From Arthrobacter sp. PGP41 (GTDB lineage Bacteria; Actinomycetota; Actinomycetes; Actinomycetales; Micrococcaceae): a stretch of DNA of 64,000 bases. Of this stretch, positions 1-8,007 are shown in pieces (position 1 is the stretch's first letter; each line of letters opens with the position of its first letter). The notes under the pieces are model-generated. The model did not search any database. It had not been told where the DNA came from and saw only the letters and a program-made list of their open reading frames with translations. Location of the stretch: positions 4,154,001-4,218,000 of the forward strand of contig NZ_CP026514.1 in the NCBI RefSeq assembly GCF_002953935.1. The letters run 5' to 3'. Made by a program: the position numbers and the translations under genes.

Positions 1-143
1 TGCAGCAACTGGATGTCCCTGAATCCGGCCAGGACTTCCTCTGCCCGGACCAGGCAGACCGCCAAGCGATCGGCCAACTGGTCCACCTGGGAAACACGGA
101 TCATGCCGGCCTGCAGGTCAGCGCCCGCCAAGTCTCTGCCCAT
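1..143 (-). CDS. N-terminus of an unidentified protein, cut by the window edge
   Basis: An open minus-strand frame starts at ATG 143 and runs off the left edge with about 47 codons visible. A purine-rich GGAAGGG lies just before the ATG, closer than ideal; an internal ATG 14 codons in is an alternative start. The visible part is an amphipathic helix-like stretch (MIRVSQVDQLADRLAV...). It resembles the start of small helical proteins of the WXG100/ESX type found in actinobacteria, but the diagnostic WXG turn would lie outside the window. The gene diverges from purB. No function is assigned. Confidence 0.4.
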   Translation of the reverse strand, partial: MGRDLAGADLQAGMIRVSQVDQLADRLAVCLVRAEEVLAGFRDIQLL

Positions 144-329
144 TGCCCTTCCACCACACCTTTGCCTGTTGCATCCGAAAACTCCCCGGCCCTATCCGGG
201 AACTGCCTTTCCACTCCGGACGCTACGGAGCGGCCGCTCCGGACTGAAGAGCCGTCGCCGGCTATGTGGACAAGTAACGCGGACAGCGGCCGCTTAAGGG
301 GGTGCCGGACTTCATGAAAGAATCAGCAC

Positions 330-1772
330 ATGCCTGAAACTGCCGCCACAGCTGACACCCGTACGCCCTCAGGACGCCTGGCACTCGCCGCGTCCCCGGA
401 AAAAATTGCGCTCGGCCCGCTGGATGGCCGCTACCAGTCGGCTGTCGCACCCTTGGTGGACTACCTTTCGGAGGCGGCCCTCAACCGGGACCGGGTGGCG
501 GTGGAAGTTGAATGGCTCATCCACCTGACCAGCAACAACGTCCTTCCCGGCGCCGGCCCGCTCGCCCCGGAGCAGGAGGATCAGCTGCGTGCGATCGTCA
601 CGGAATTCGACGCCTCCTCCGTGGCCGAGCTTGCTGACATCGAGGCCGTCACGGTCCACGACGTCAAGGCCGTGGAGTACTACATCGGCCGGCGCCTGCC
701 CGCCATCGGGATCGAAAACCTGACGGCCATGGTCCACTTCGGCTGCACCTCCGAGGACATCAACAACCTGTCCTACGCCCTGGGCATCAAGGGCGCTGTG
801 GAGGACGTGTGGCTGCCCGCGGCACAGGCCCTGGTGGCACAGATCAGCACGATGGCCGAGGACAACCGCGCCGTCCCCATGCTGTCCCGCACCCACGGCC
901 AGCCCGCCACGCCCACAACCCTGGGCAAGGAACTCGCCGTCATCGCGCACCGCCTGAACCGCCAGCTGGACCGCATTGCCCGGACCGAATACCTGGGCAA
1001 GATCAACGGTGCCACCGGCACCTACGCCGCCCACGTCGCTTCCGTCCCGGGCGCCGACTGGCAGCAGGTCTCCAAATCCTTCGTCGAGGGCCTGGGCCTT
1101 ACCTGGAACCCGCTGACCACCCAGATCGAAAGCCACGACTGGCAGGCCGAGCTCTACGCCGACGTCGCCCGCTTCAACCGGATCCTGCACAACGTCTGCA
1201 CGGACATTTGGAGCTACATTTCCATCGGCTACTTCGCGCAGATCCCGGTGGCCGGCGCCACGGGCTCTTCCACGATGCCGCACAAGGTGAACCCGATCCG
1301 CTTCGAGAACGCGGAAGCCAACCTGGAGATCTCCAATGGCCTCCTGGACACCCTGGGCGCCACGCTGGTCACCTCCCGCTGGCAGCGGGACCTCACCGAC
1401 TCCTCCAGCCAGCGCAACATCGGCGTGGCGTTCGGCCACTCCCTGCTGGCCATCTCCAACGTGGCCAAGGGCCTGGAGCGCCTGGACGTTGCGGAAGACG
1501 TTCTGGCGGGCGACCTGGACACCAACTGGGAAGTGCTGGGGGAAGCCATCCAGATGGTGATGCGTGCTGAGGCGATTGCCGGCGTCGAAGGCATGGAGAA
1601 CCCCTACGAGCGGCTCAAGGACCTCACCCGGGGCCAGCGGGTGGACGCGGCCCGCATGCAGGAATTCGTGCAAAGCCTTGGCCTGTCACCGGAGGCCGAG
1701 GCCAGGCTGCTCGCCCTGACCCCCGGAAAGTACACCGGCATCGCCGACCAGCTGGTGGACCACCTCAAGTAA
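330..1772 (+). CDS. purB: Adenylosuccinate lyase
   Basis: PurB catalyses two fumarate-releasing steps of purine synthesis: SAICAR to AICAR, and adenylosuccinate to AMP. The 480-residue protein carries the fumarase/aspartase superfamily signature GSSTMPHKVNP at about residues 311-321, the flexible loop with the catalytic serine, and the conserved RTHGQPATPTT segment with a catalytic histidine near residue 190. Length and the opening LGPLDGRY region match the longer Escherichia coli-type PurB rather than the shorter Bacillus type. The ATG is preceded by GAAAG at suitable distance. The gene stands alone and ends in a strong hairpin terminator. Confidence 0.96.
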   Translation: MPETAATADTRTPSGRLALAASPEKIALGPLDGRYQSAVAPLVDYLSEAALNRDRVAVEVEWLIHLTSNNVLPGAGPLAPEQEDQLRAIVTEFDASSVAELADIEAVTVHDVKAVEYYIGRRLPAIGIENLTAMVHFGCTSEDINNLSYALGIKGAVEDVWLPAAQALVAQISTMAEDNRAVPMLSRTHGQPATPTTLGKELAVIAHRLNRQLDRIARTEYLGKINGATGTYAAHVASVPGADWQQVSKSFVEGLGLTWNPLTTQIESHDWQAELYADVARFNRILHNVCTDIWSYISIGYFAQIPVAGATGSSTMPHKVNPIRFENAEANLEISNGLLDTLGATLVTSRWQRDLTDSSSQRNIGVAFGHSLLAISNVAKGLERLDVAEDVLAGDLDTNWEVLGEAIQMVMRAEAIAGVEGMENPYERLKDLTRGQRVDAARMQEFVQSLGLSPEAEARLLALTPGKYTGIADQLVDHLK

Positions 1773-1784
1773 AAGTACGACGAC

Positions 1785-1817
1785 GGCGCCGGGCTCCCAA
1801 GGCCCGGCGCCTTTCTT
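1785..1817 (+). terminator. Rho-independent terminator of purB
   Basis: A perfect 10-bp GC stem (GGCGCCGGGC / GCCCGGCGCC) with a 7-base loop is followed by TTTCTT, 12 bases after the purB stop codon. Confidence 0.85.
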
Positions 1818-1876
1818 GCGGGTCATCCGGGCTTTCGGGCGTCGTTCAGGGGATAGGGGAGTGCGAAACTGAAAGC

Positions 1877-2548
1877 ATGAAACTGCTGCTCATCCGCCAC
1901 GGACAGACTCCCGGTAACGTGCTTGGCCAACTCGATACGGCGCATCCTGGCCCCGGCCTCACGGAACTCGGCGAACGGCAGGCCGAGGCCATGGCCCGCT
2001 CGCTGGCGAACGAGCCCATCGGCGCCCTGTACGCGTCCACGCTGATCAGGACCCAGATCACGGCCGCGCCGCTGGGCCGGCTGCACAGCCTGGATGTCGA
2101 GGTGCTGGAAGGCCTGCACGAAATCGAAGCCGGCTCCCTCGAGAAACTGACGGACCATGAAGCCTACAAGCGCTACATGGGGACGGTCTTCTCCTGGGCC
2201 GCCGGGGACCTGGACCGCCGGATGCCGGCAGGTCCGGACGGGCACACGTTCTTTGACCGCTTCGATGCTGCCATCCGCCGGGTCGTGGACCGGGCACTCG
2301 ACCAGCAGCATGAGGCCGCTGCAGTGGTCAGCCACGGTGCGGCGATCCGCACCTGGGCGGGACGCCGGGCGGAGGACGCGGACCACGAATTCGCCGCCCG
2401 GCACGTGCTGGCCAATACCGGAATCGTGGCGCTGGAAGGCGATCCGGACAGCGGGTGGAAGCTCATCCACTGGGACGGAAGCCCGGTGGGCGGACTTGCC
2501 CTCGCCGACGCAACCGCGGAGGACCCCACTGGCCGGGACGTAGCCTAG
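1877..2548 (+). CDS. Histidine phosphatase family protein (phosphoglycerate-mutase-like)
   Basis: A 223-residue histidine phosphatase. The catalytic RHG motif is at the N-terminus (LLIRHGQTPGN, residues 4-14), a second arginine sits in ASTLIRTQIT, the acid is in LHEIEAGSLE, and the second catalytic histidine is in VVSHGAAIRTW. These enzymes remove phosphate through a phosphohistidine intermediate; the family spans mutases and phosphatases, so the substrate cannot be told. Its TAG stop shares the palindrome CTAG (2545-2548) with the stop codon of the convergent kinase gene. Confidence 0.88.
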   Translation: MKLLLIRHGQTPGNVLGQLDTAHPGPGLTELGERQAEAMARSLANEPIGALYASTLIRTQITAAPLGRLHSLDVEVLEGLHEIEAGSLEKLTDHEAYKRYMGTVFSWAAGDLDRRMPAGPDGHTFFDRFDAAIRRVVDRALDQQHEAAAVVSHGAAIRTWAGRRAEDADHEFAARHVLANTGIVALEGDPDSGWKLIHWDGSPVGGLALADATAEDPTGRDVA

Positions 2549-3465
2549 GCCAGCTGGCGGATCCGCCGGGCGGGAAAAACCGCCATCCCGCGGCAGGGGC
2601 TGACTGCTTCGCCGGCGGGTACGGGAACGAGCCGCGCGGCCATGTCCGCCGCCTCCCCCGCCGTCGGACGTCCCGCGCTGTCCATGGCCGTCAGGGACCG
2701 GAGGAAGGAACACCAGCCGGAACCCAGGGAGTCCGGCACCTCCGGACTGCGAAGGGTCCTGGCCACGAGGGACTCGATGGCAGTGCCGGGAAACGCCTTG
2801 GTTCCGGTGAGCAGCTCCAGCAGGACCAGGCCCATGGCGTAGACATCCCAGGAGGCACGCGCCGGTCCTCCCGATGCCTGCTCAGGGCTCATGTAGTGCA
2901 CAGTCCCGGAGGAGACGCCTGGTTCAGGAGCGGAGCCGGCAGGCGCCACGATGCCGAAATCGATGATGCGGACAGGGCTGCGCCGCAGGCCGCTCAGCAT
3001 CAGGTTGGCGGGCTTGATGTCGCGGTGCACCATCCCCTGCCCGTGGAGGTGGGCCAGCGCCTCAAAGAGGCCCCGCGCCCAGCCGGCAACCACGTCGGGA
3101 TGGTACTGGCTGATGCGGGCAGCGTCCGAGAGGCTGGGGCCCAGTGCAAGTTCTTCCACAAGGAAAGGGCGGCCGGCGAGTGCAGAGTTCCCGGGCAGCA
3201 CGCCCTGGCCGATGAACCTGACGATCGAGGGGTGCTGCAGGCCCGCCAAGACGGCGGCTTCGTTGCTGATCCGCTCAAAGTGTTTGGCCGAGGCGCCTAC
3301 CGCCACCTTCACTGCCACGTCGGCCCCGCCTTCCAGGTCCGCCGCGCGGAAAACCTGCGCGAGCGCGCCACGGCCAACAAGCTCCTGGAGCTGGTAGCGT
3401 CCCGCCACTGTAGGTGCGGCGGCGTTGACGGCCGGGGTTGATCGAAGGTGCGCGGGGGCGGTCAT
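2545..3465 (-). CDS. Serine/threonine protein kinase, catalytic domain only
   Basis: A 306-residue Hanks-type kinase. The glycine loop is GRGALAQVF, the ATP-binding lysine is in VAVKVAV, the catalytic loop is HRDIKPANL, the magnesium loop is DFG, and the activation segment ends in GTVHYMSPEQ. No transmembrane segment or PASTA domain follows, so it is probably cytosolic, unlike PknB. I chose ATG 3465 because it overlaps the stop of the upstream membrane-protein gene in an ATGA junction (3462-3465) and begins just before the kinase fold; the frame stays open further upstream but that overlaps the neighbour. Targets are unknown. Confidence 0.9.
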   Translation of the reverse strand: MTAPAHLRSTPAVNAAAPTVAGRYQLQELVGRGALAQVFRAADLEGGADVAVKVAVGASAKHFERISNEAAVLAGLQHPSIVRFIGQGVLPGNSALAGRPFLVEELALGPSLSDAARISQYHPDVVAGWARGLFEALAHLHGQGMVHRDIKPANLMLSGLRRSPVRIIDFGIVAPAGSAPEPGVSSGTVHYMSPEQASGGPARASWDVYAMGLVLLELLTGTKAFPGTAIESLVARTLRSPEVPDSLGSGWCSFLRSLTAMDSAGRPTAGEAADMAARLVPVPAGEAVSPCRGMAVFPARRIRQLA

Positions 3466-3833
3466 GCGGAGAGCGCCGCTGGACGGGCCGGAACCGGCAT
3501 AACTGCCCCGTCCTCGGATCCGTGGCCATAAGGGGACTCGATCCAGGCATCCAGCTGGAAACCGCACCCGCACCGCCACACGGGGGGCAGGTGGACGGGG
3601 CCGCCGTTTTCAGGCTCGAAGGTGTAGCCGACGGCCGCAGGCCCCACGGCGGGGGTGACAAGTTCCATGGCGGAGCCGCAGTGGACGGCGGGACTGCTGA
3701 CCGCCCCGTCCTGCGGAGGCGAAGCGTTGAAGGACGCGCTGCACGCAAGGGATTCCAACGGCAAAAGCTCAGTAAAGGTAACCAAGACGCTCACGACTCC
3801 GGCTGTAAGGATTACGGGAATAATCGTAAGCAT
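3462..3833 (-). CDS. Small membrane-anchored protein coupled to the kinase
   Basis: Not recognised as a named family. The 123-residue protein begins with a hydrophobic helix (LTIIPVILTAGVVSVLVTF) and continues as a polar domain with a WRCGCGF segment that could bind metal or form a disulfide. Its TGA overlaps the kinase ATG by four bases, which suggests translational coupling and a shared function, perhaps as membrane partner or sensor of the kinase. No convincing ribosome-binding site precedes ATG 3833, so the start is tentative. The upstream 34 bases are packed with CTAG repeats. Confidence 0.6.
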   Translation of the reverse strand: MLTIIPVILTAGVVSVLVTFTELLPLESLACSASFNASPPQDGAVSSPAVHCGSAMELVTPAVGPAAVGYTFEPENGGPVHLPPVWRCGCGFQLDAWIESPYGHGSEDGAVMPVPARPAALSA

Positions 3834-3840
3834 ACATATT

Positions 3841-3867
3841 GCTAGCTCATCTAGCTAGCTAGGCTAG
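3841..3867. promoter_or_regulatory. CTAG-rich repeat between marR and the kinase operon
   Basis: The stretch GCTAGCTCATCTAGCTAGCT followed by AGGCTAGTT has four CTAG tetramers in 27 bases, a sequence that is rare in most bacterial DNA. It lies between the 3' end of marR and the start of the downstream membrane-protein/kinase pair, and a related CTAGT...ACTAG inverted repeat lies on the other side of marR. It may be a regulator binding site; this is inference. Confidence 0.4.
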
Positions 3868-4374
3868 TTACTTCTCTTCGTGTTGCGCCTGCTGCAGCGC
3901 CTCGGTCATCCGCTCCAGGAACTTAACCACCACCCGGGCCTCCTCCGCGGTCAGTCCTTCTGCCACGGACATCATCTGCCGGTGCATGGCACCGAGCGTC
4001 ACGCGCACCTCCTTGTCCGATTCGACGGTGGGAACCACCACTACGGACCGCCTGTCCGTGGGATGGGCCTCGCGGCGCACATGCCCGCTCGCCACAAGCC
4101 TGTCAATGAGGGAGGTGGTGGATGCGCTGGTGATGCCCAGGAAGTGGCTGATGTCCTTGGGAACCACCGTCTTGCCGGAGGCCTGGACCCGCAGCAGGTA
4201 GCGCAGGGCGAGGATATCCGTTTCACCCATTCCCATGGAATCCCGGGTGGACCGGCGCACCGCCGTTTCAGCAGTCCGATAGTCCCGCAACGACTTCAAT
4301 ACCGCCGCGCTGTAGTCCAACTGACCATCCGGCCCGTACCAATACCCGGAGCCTTCATTACCCATAGAGCGCAT
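3868..4374 (-). CDS. MarR family transcriptional regulator
   Basis: A 168-residue winged-helix regulator. The DNA-binding part is visible as DISHFLGITSASTTSLIDRL (recognition helix) followed by the wing HPTDRRSVVVVPT, whose D-x-R-S pattern is characteristic of MarR proteins. MarR proteins act as dimers and usually repress their own gene and a neighbour until a small phenolic or similar ligand binds. The gene lies just upstream of the membrane-protein/kinase pair on the same strand and is flanked by CTAG-containing repeats on both sides. Ligand and target are not known. Confidence 0.88.
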   Translation of the reverse strand: MRSMGNEGSGYWYGPDGQLDYSAAVLKSLRDYRTAETAVRRSTRDSMGMGETDILALRYLLRVQASGKTVVPKDISHFLGITSASTTSLIDRLVASGHVRREAHPTDRRSVVVVPTVESDKEVRVTLGAMHRQMMSVAEGLTAEEARVVVKFLERMTEALQQAQHEEK

Positions 4375-4383
4375 GGAATCATA

Positions 4384-4403
4384 CTAGTCCAGCTGATAAC
4401 TAG
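4384..4403. promoter_or_regulatory. Candidate MarR operator upstream of marR
   Basis: Inverted repeat CTAGT-N10-ACTAG lies about 10 bp upstream of the marR start codon, a usual position for autoregulation. It shares the CTAGT/ACTAG core with the CTAG cluster at 3841-3867. Confidence 0.45.
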
Positions 4404-4528
4404 GCAGCCAAGTGAGTTGGCGATGTGCATAAACTGCACGTTATCCCGCAGCTAACCGGGAAGAAACAACGGCGTAACGGCCGCCTCCTACTCTGGGTTT
4501 GCATAACCCTTCGGAGAATCGAGGCACA

Positions 4529-5032
4529 ATGCAGACCAACCCGCGGCTTAACATCAGGCAGGTCCCCTGGTCCAACCCCGTGGGCGCGGATCTGCGCCGC
4601 GCCCAGCAGGCCGAACTGGACGCCCGCTTTGGCACCCCCGACCACGAACCCGGGCCGCCGCCGTCGGGCGCCGATTGCGCAGTCTTCCTTGTTGCGTATG
4701 ACAAGGGCTCGGGACAGCCCGTGGGCTGCGGCGGCCTGCGGATGCTCGACGCGGAAACTGCGGAGATCAAACGTTTGTACGTGGTTCCGTACACCCGGGG
4801 TTCGGGTGTGGCGAGTTCCATCCTGGCAGCCCTTGAGGCGGAAGCCTTCAGGCAGGGAATCACGCGGATCAAGGCGGAAGCGGGATCGGCTCAGCCGGAC
4901 GGGCGGAACTTCTACGAAAACTCGGGGTTTGAAGCCGTTCCGAACTTCGGACCCTACATCGGGGTTGCACACTCTTACTGCTACGCGAAGAGCATCAACG
5001 CCCGCAGCGCGGCCCATACCGCCATGGCCTAG
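4529..5032 (+). CDS. GNAT family N-acetyltransferase
   Basis: A 167-residue acetyltransferase. The acetyl-CoA-binding region reads EIKRLYVVPYTRGSGVASSILAALEAEA, with R-G-S-G-V-A matching the R/Q-x-x-G-x-G/A loop of motif A, and the C-terminal NFYENSGFEAVPNFGPY is the typical motif B end. The substrate cannot be deduced; such proteins acetylate amines on small molecules, peptides or antibiotics. I chose ATG 4529 because GAGG lies five bases ahead of it; a TTG ten codons upstream has no such site. Confidence 0.87.
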   Translation: MQTNPRLNIRQVPWSNPVGADLRRAQQAELDARFGTPDHEPGPPPSGADCAVFLVAYDKGSGQPVGCGGLRMLDAETAEIKRLYVVPYTRGSGVASSILAALEAEAFRQGITRIKAEAGSAQPDGRNFYENSGFEAVPNFGPYIGVAHSYCYAKSINARSAAHTAMA

Positions 5033-5124
5033 GCTCGCGGGACCGGGGGGGCAGCCCGCCCCCGCCAGGCGTGCGGGTACGTCACACAGGATGCGCCTGC
5101 GCCGCCTTCAGCTAACCTCGCCCT

Positions 5125-5565
5125 ATGGAAACAGCAGACATCACTTTCCGCACCCGCAAGTGGGTCCGGCCCGAGGACCTCAACGCGAACGGGACGCTGT
5201 TCGGCGGCAGCCTGCTGAAGTGGATCGATGAGGAAGCGGCCATCTACGCCATCCTCCAGCTCGGCAACGGCCGCGCCGTCACCAAGTACATCTCTGAAAT
5301 CAACTTCGTCAGCTCCGCTGTGCAGGGCGATCTCATCGAGATGGGGCTGACCGCCACGCGCTTCGGCAGGACCTCGCTGACCATGCGCGCCGAGGTCCGC
5401 AACATGATCACCCGCCAAAGCATCCTCACCATCGAGGAAATCGTCTTCGTGAACCTCAACCCATCCGGCAAGCCGGAGCCGCACGGCTATACCGAGATCA
5501 CCTACGACCGGGACAGGATCCCCACGCACCACCTCACGGAGACGCTGAGTGGAGACGCACAGTAG
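5125..5565 (+). CDS. Acyl-CoA thioesterase, YciA-like hotdog fold
   Basis: A 146-residue single-hotdog thioesterase. The hallmark stretch is NANGTLFGGSLLKWIDEEAA, in which the N-x-x-G-x-x-F/H-G-G loop and the D-E on the long helix belong to the YciA/ACOT family active site. These hexameric enzymes hydrolyse acyl-CoA to the free acid and CoA. It follows the GNAT gene with a 92-base gap. A 9-bp GC hairpin (5573-5600) without a T run follows the stop and may act as a weak terminator. Confidence 0.85.
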   Translation: METADITFRTRKWVRPEDLNANGTLFGGSLLKWIDEEAAIYAILQLGNGRAVTKYISEINFVSSAVQGDLIEMGLTATRFGRTSLTMRAEVRNMITRQSILTIEEIVFVNLNPSGKPEPHGYTEITYDRDRIPTHHLTETLSGDAQ

Positions 5566-5807
5566 GGGCTGACGACGGCGGCGCGTACGTTCCGCCGTCG
5601 GGCCGCCGTTGCCGACGCCTGCCGCGGCGCCTTGGGCAACTTTTGCCGCCCGTTCATACGTACGCCTCCGACCGTTCTCCTGCCTGGACCAGAGTGGACA
5701 GCCGGGCTGTTTATCGAATCGATAGCCATAACAGCCGTGAATTCCGCATGCCCGGCGTTAGGCTTGCCGGACATGCTCCGATTCCAGTCCAGAAATGAGT
5801 CCAGATC

Positions 5808-6884
5808 GTGCGTAAATTGAAGACCTTGGCTGCCGCCGCCGTCGCCCTCACCCTTCTTGCCGGATGCGGCGGAGGGGCCGCCACCCCCGCCGCGTCAGGG
5901 GAGTCCTCCCCAGCTCCGGCAGGCGGTTCGGGAGAAACCCTGGTTGTCTACACGAACTCCAACGGCGAGGGCCGCGGGGACTGGCTGACTGCCAAGGCCG
6001 CTGAAGCAGGCTTCAAGATCGAGATTGTCGGTGCCGGCGGCGCAGACGCCACCAACAAGCTGATTGCCGAGAAGAACAACCCCATTGCCGACGTCGCGTT
6101 CGGGTTGAACAACATGTACTTCTCGCAGATCAAGGCCGCAGGCGCCCTAGAGCCCTACGAACCGGCCTGGGCCGGCGAAGTGGACAAGGAACTGGGTGAC
6201 GGCGAGGCCTACTGGCCCTTGGTAAAGCAGGCAATCCTCCTTGGCTACAACTCGGAGAAGATCTCGAAGGACAAGGCCCCGCAGGACTGGACCGACCTGT
6301 GGACCAAGGAGGAGTTCAAGGACCGTTACGAGCGCGTAACCGGACTGGGCACCGCCACCGCGCAGCTCGTTTTCGCTGGAATCCTCAGCCGCTACCGGGA
6401 CGATTCCGGCGACCTTGGGATCTCCGACGAGGGCTGGAAGCAGGTGGAGCAGTACTTCCAGAACGGCAGCCCGGCGGTTGCAAAGACCGATCTCTTTGCC
6501 CGCATCGCGTCCGGCGAAGTGGACATGGGCCAGATGCCGTCCTCGATCATCGCCGAGCGCGAGAAATCCTTCAAGGTGAATGTCGAGACTGTGATCCCGT
6601 CCGTGGGCGTCCCGCTCGCCGTGGAACAGATCGCCCTGGTGAAGGGCACCAAGAAGGAGGAGCAGGCCAAGAAATTCATCGACTGGTTCGGCAGCTCCGA
6701 GGTCCAGGGCGAGTTCGCAAAGCAATTCAATTCCATGCCGGTCAACAAGGAAGCCGAAGCCCAGGCCAACCCCGAGGTGGTGGACTTCTTCGCGGACCTC
6801 AAGCAGCAGGACATCGACTGGGAGTTCGTGCAGGAGAACATGGGCGCCTGGGTGGAGAAGATCGAACTCGAGTACATGACGTAA
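5808..6884 (+). CDS. ABC transporter substrate-binding lipoprotein (iron / 2-aminoethylphosphonate type)
   Basis: A 358-residue extracellular solute-binding protein. The N-terminus is a lipoprotein signal with lipobox LLAGC (Cys at about residue 20), followed by a Pro/Ser/Gly linker. The mature part opens LVVYTNSNGEGRGDWL, typical of the FbpA/PhnS group that binds ferric ion, putrescine-like or phosphonate ligands. No binding residues could be assigned with certainty, so the ligand is open. The start is GTG 5808 without a strong ribosome-binding site. ATPase and permease genes follow, making a complete importer. Confidence 0.85.
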   Translation: MRKLKTLAAAAVALTLLAGCGGGAATPAASGESSPAPAGGSGETLVVYTNSNGEGRGDWLTAKAAEAGFKIEIVGAGGADATNKLIAEKNNPIADVAFGLNNMYFSQIKAAGALEPYEPAWAGEVDKELGDGEAYWPLVKQAILLGYNSEKISKDKAPQDWTDLWTKEEFKDRYERVTGLGTATAQLVFAGILSRYRDDSGDLGISDEGWKQVEQYFQNGSPAVAKTDLFARIASGEVDMGQMPSSIIAEREKSFKVNVETVIPSVGVPLAVEQIALVKGTKKEEQAKKFIDWFGSSEVQGEFAKQFNSMPVNKEAEAQANPEVVDFFADLKQQDIDWEFVQENMGAWVEKIELEYMT

Positions 6885-6939
6885 CCGGTCCGCAGCCGGC
6901 CCCGTCAACCCGACCTTCGCTTCATCAGACAGGTTTGCC

Positions 6940-8007
6940 ATGATCCGCTTGGACAACATCGAAGTTTCCTTTGGTGATTTCACCGCCATCCCCAACCTTG
7001 ACCTGCACGTGCGCCCGGGGGAGTTTTTCACCCTCCTGGGGCCGTCCGGCTGCGGGAAAACGACTGCCCTGCGGACGTTGGCGGGCTTCATCCAGCCTTC
7101 CGCCGGCAGGGTGCACGTTGACGGCAAGGACGTTACCCGCCTTCCCAGCGACAAGAGGCAGGTGGGCATGGTGTTCCAAAACTATGCCCTCTTCCCCAGC
7201 ATGAGCGTGTGGGAGAACATCGCCTTCGGACTCAGGGTCAGGAAGGAGAAACCGGCGGACAGTGACCGCCTGGTCCGGGACATCGCGCGGCGGGTGGAGC
7301 TCAGCGATGAGCAGTTGTCCAAGAATGTGGCGGAGCTGTCCGGCGGACAGCAGCAGAGGGTTGCCGTGGCACGGGCGCTCGTGCTGCGGCCCAAAATCCT
7401 CCTGCTGGACGAGCCGCTGTCCAACCTGGATGCCAAACTGCGCCACCAGCTACGGCAGCAGCTCAAGGACCTGCAGAGCGAGTTCGGCATCACCACGGTG
7501 TACGTCACCCACGACCAGGACGAGGCGCTGGCCATGAGCGACCGGGTGGCAGTGTTCAACAAGGGCGTGGTGGAACAGGTGGGGACGCCGCAGGAGATCT
7601 ACGACCACTCGGCCTCGGAGTTTGTCTGCAACTTCATCGGCGACAGCTCCGCGCTGACCCCGGAGTTCGTGGCGGAACTGAACCGGCTTGCGGGGGCAGG
7701 GCTCAACACGGACGCCAAGTCCTACCTTCGGGTGGAAAAAGCGTCCCTGGACCGCGGGGCTGAAGGAGGCGGCGCCGTCGGACTTTCCGGCACGGTGGTG
7801 TCCCGCACCTACCACGGCCTGCACAGCCGCTATGTGGTGCGCAGCCACGGAGCGGACATCCGGTTGCTGGTGAAGGAGGACGGCGGCGCCCACCCTGAGC
7901 CGGGCACGGAAACCACGGTCTACCTCCAGCCCGGGCACGTCCTGCAGTACCACCCTGCGACGGGGGCTGCCCTTCGGCAGCAGCACCCGGCAGCAGTCCT
8001 GCCATGA
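6940..8007 (+). CDS. ABC transporter ATP-binding protein
   Basis: A 355-residue importer ATPase. Walker A GPSGCGKTT is at residues 34-42, the Q-loop is in VFQNYALFP, the signature LSGGQQQ is near 132, Walker B is LLLDEPLSNLD near 155, and the switch histidine is in VTHDQDEAL. After about residue 240 there is a TOBE-like C-terminal domain, as in FbpC/PotA-type ATPases. It energises the permease encoded next, with which it overlaps by four bases (ATGA, 8004-8007). Confidence 0.92.
   Translation: MIRLDNIEVSFGDFTAIPNLDLHVRPGEFFTLLGPSGCGKTTALRTLAGFIQPSAGRVHVDGKDVTRLPSDKRQVGMVFQNYALFPSMSVWENIAFGLRVRKEKPADSDRLVRDIARRVELSDEQLSKNVAELSGGQQQRVAVARALVLRPKILLLDEPLSNLDAKLRHQLRQQLKDLQSEFGITTVYVTHDQDEALAMSDRVAVFNKGVVEQVGTPQEIYDHSASEFVCNFIGDSSALTPEFVAELNRLAGAGLNTDAKSYLRVEKASLDRGAEGGGAVGLSGTVVSRTYHGLHSRYVVRSHGADIRLLVKEDGGAHPEPGTETTVYLQPGHVLQYHPATGAALRQQHPAAVLP

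Noticed and set aside
369..1673. A 434-codon open frame antisense to purB
   Set aside because: It lies wholly within the strongly supported purB gene, in the opposite strand, and its composition (Val/Gly/His/Asp-rich, no motifs) is the usual shadow of GC-rich coding sequence.
5573..5600. Strong terminator after the YciA-like gene
   Set aside because: The 9-bp hairpin has a 10-base loop and no T run, so it is mentioned only as a possible weak terminator.
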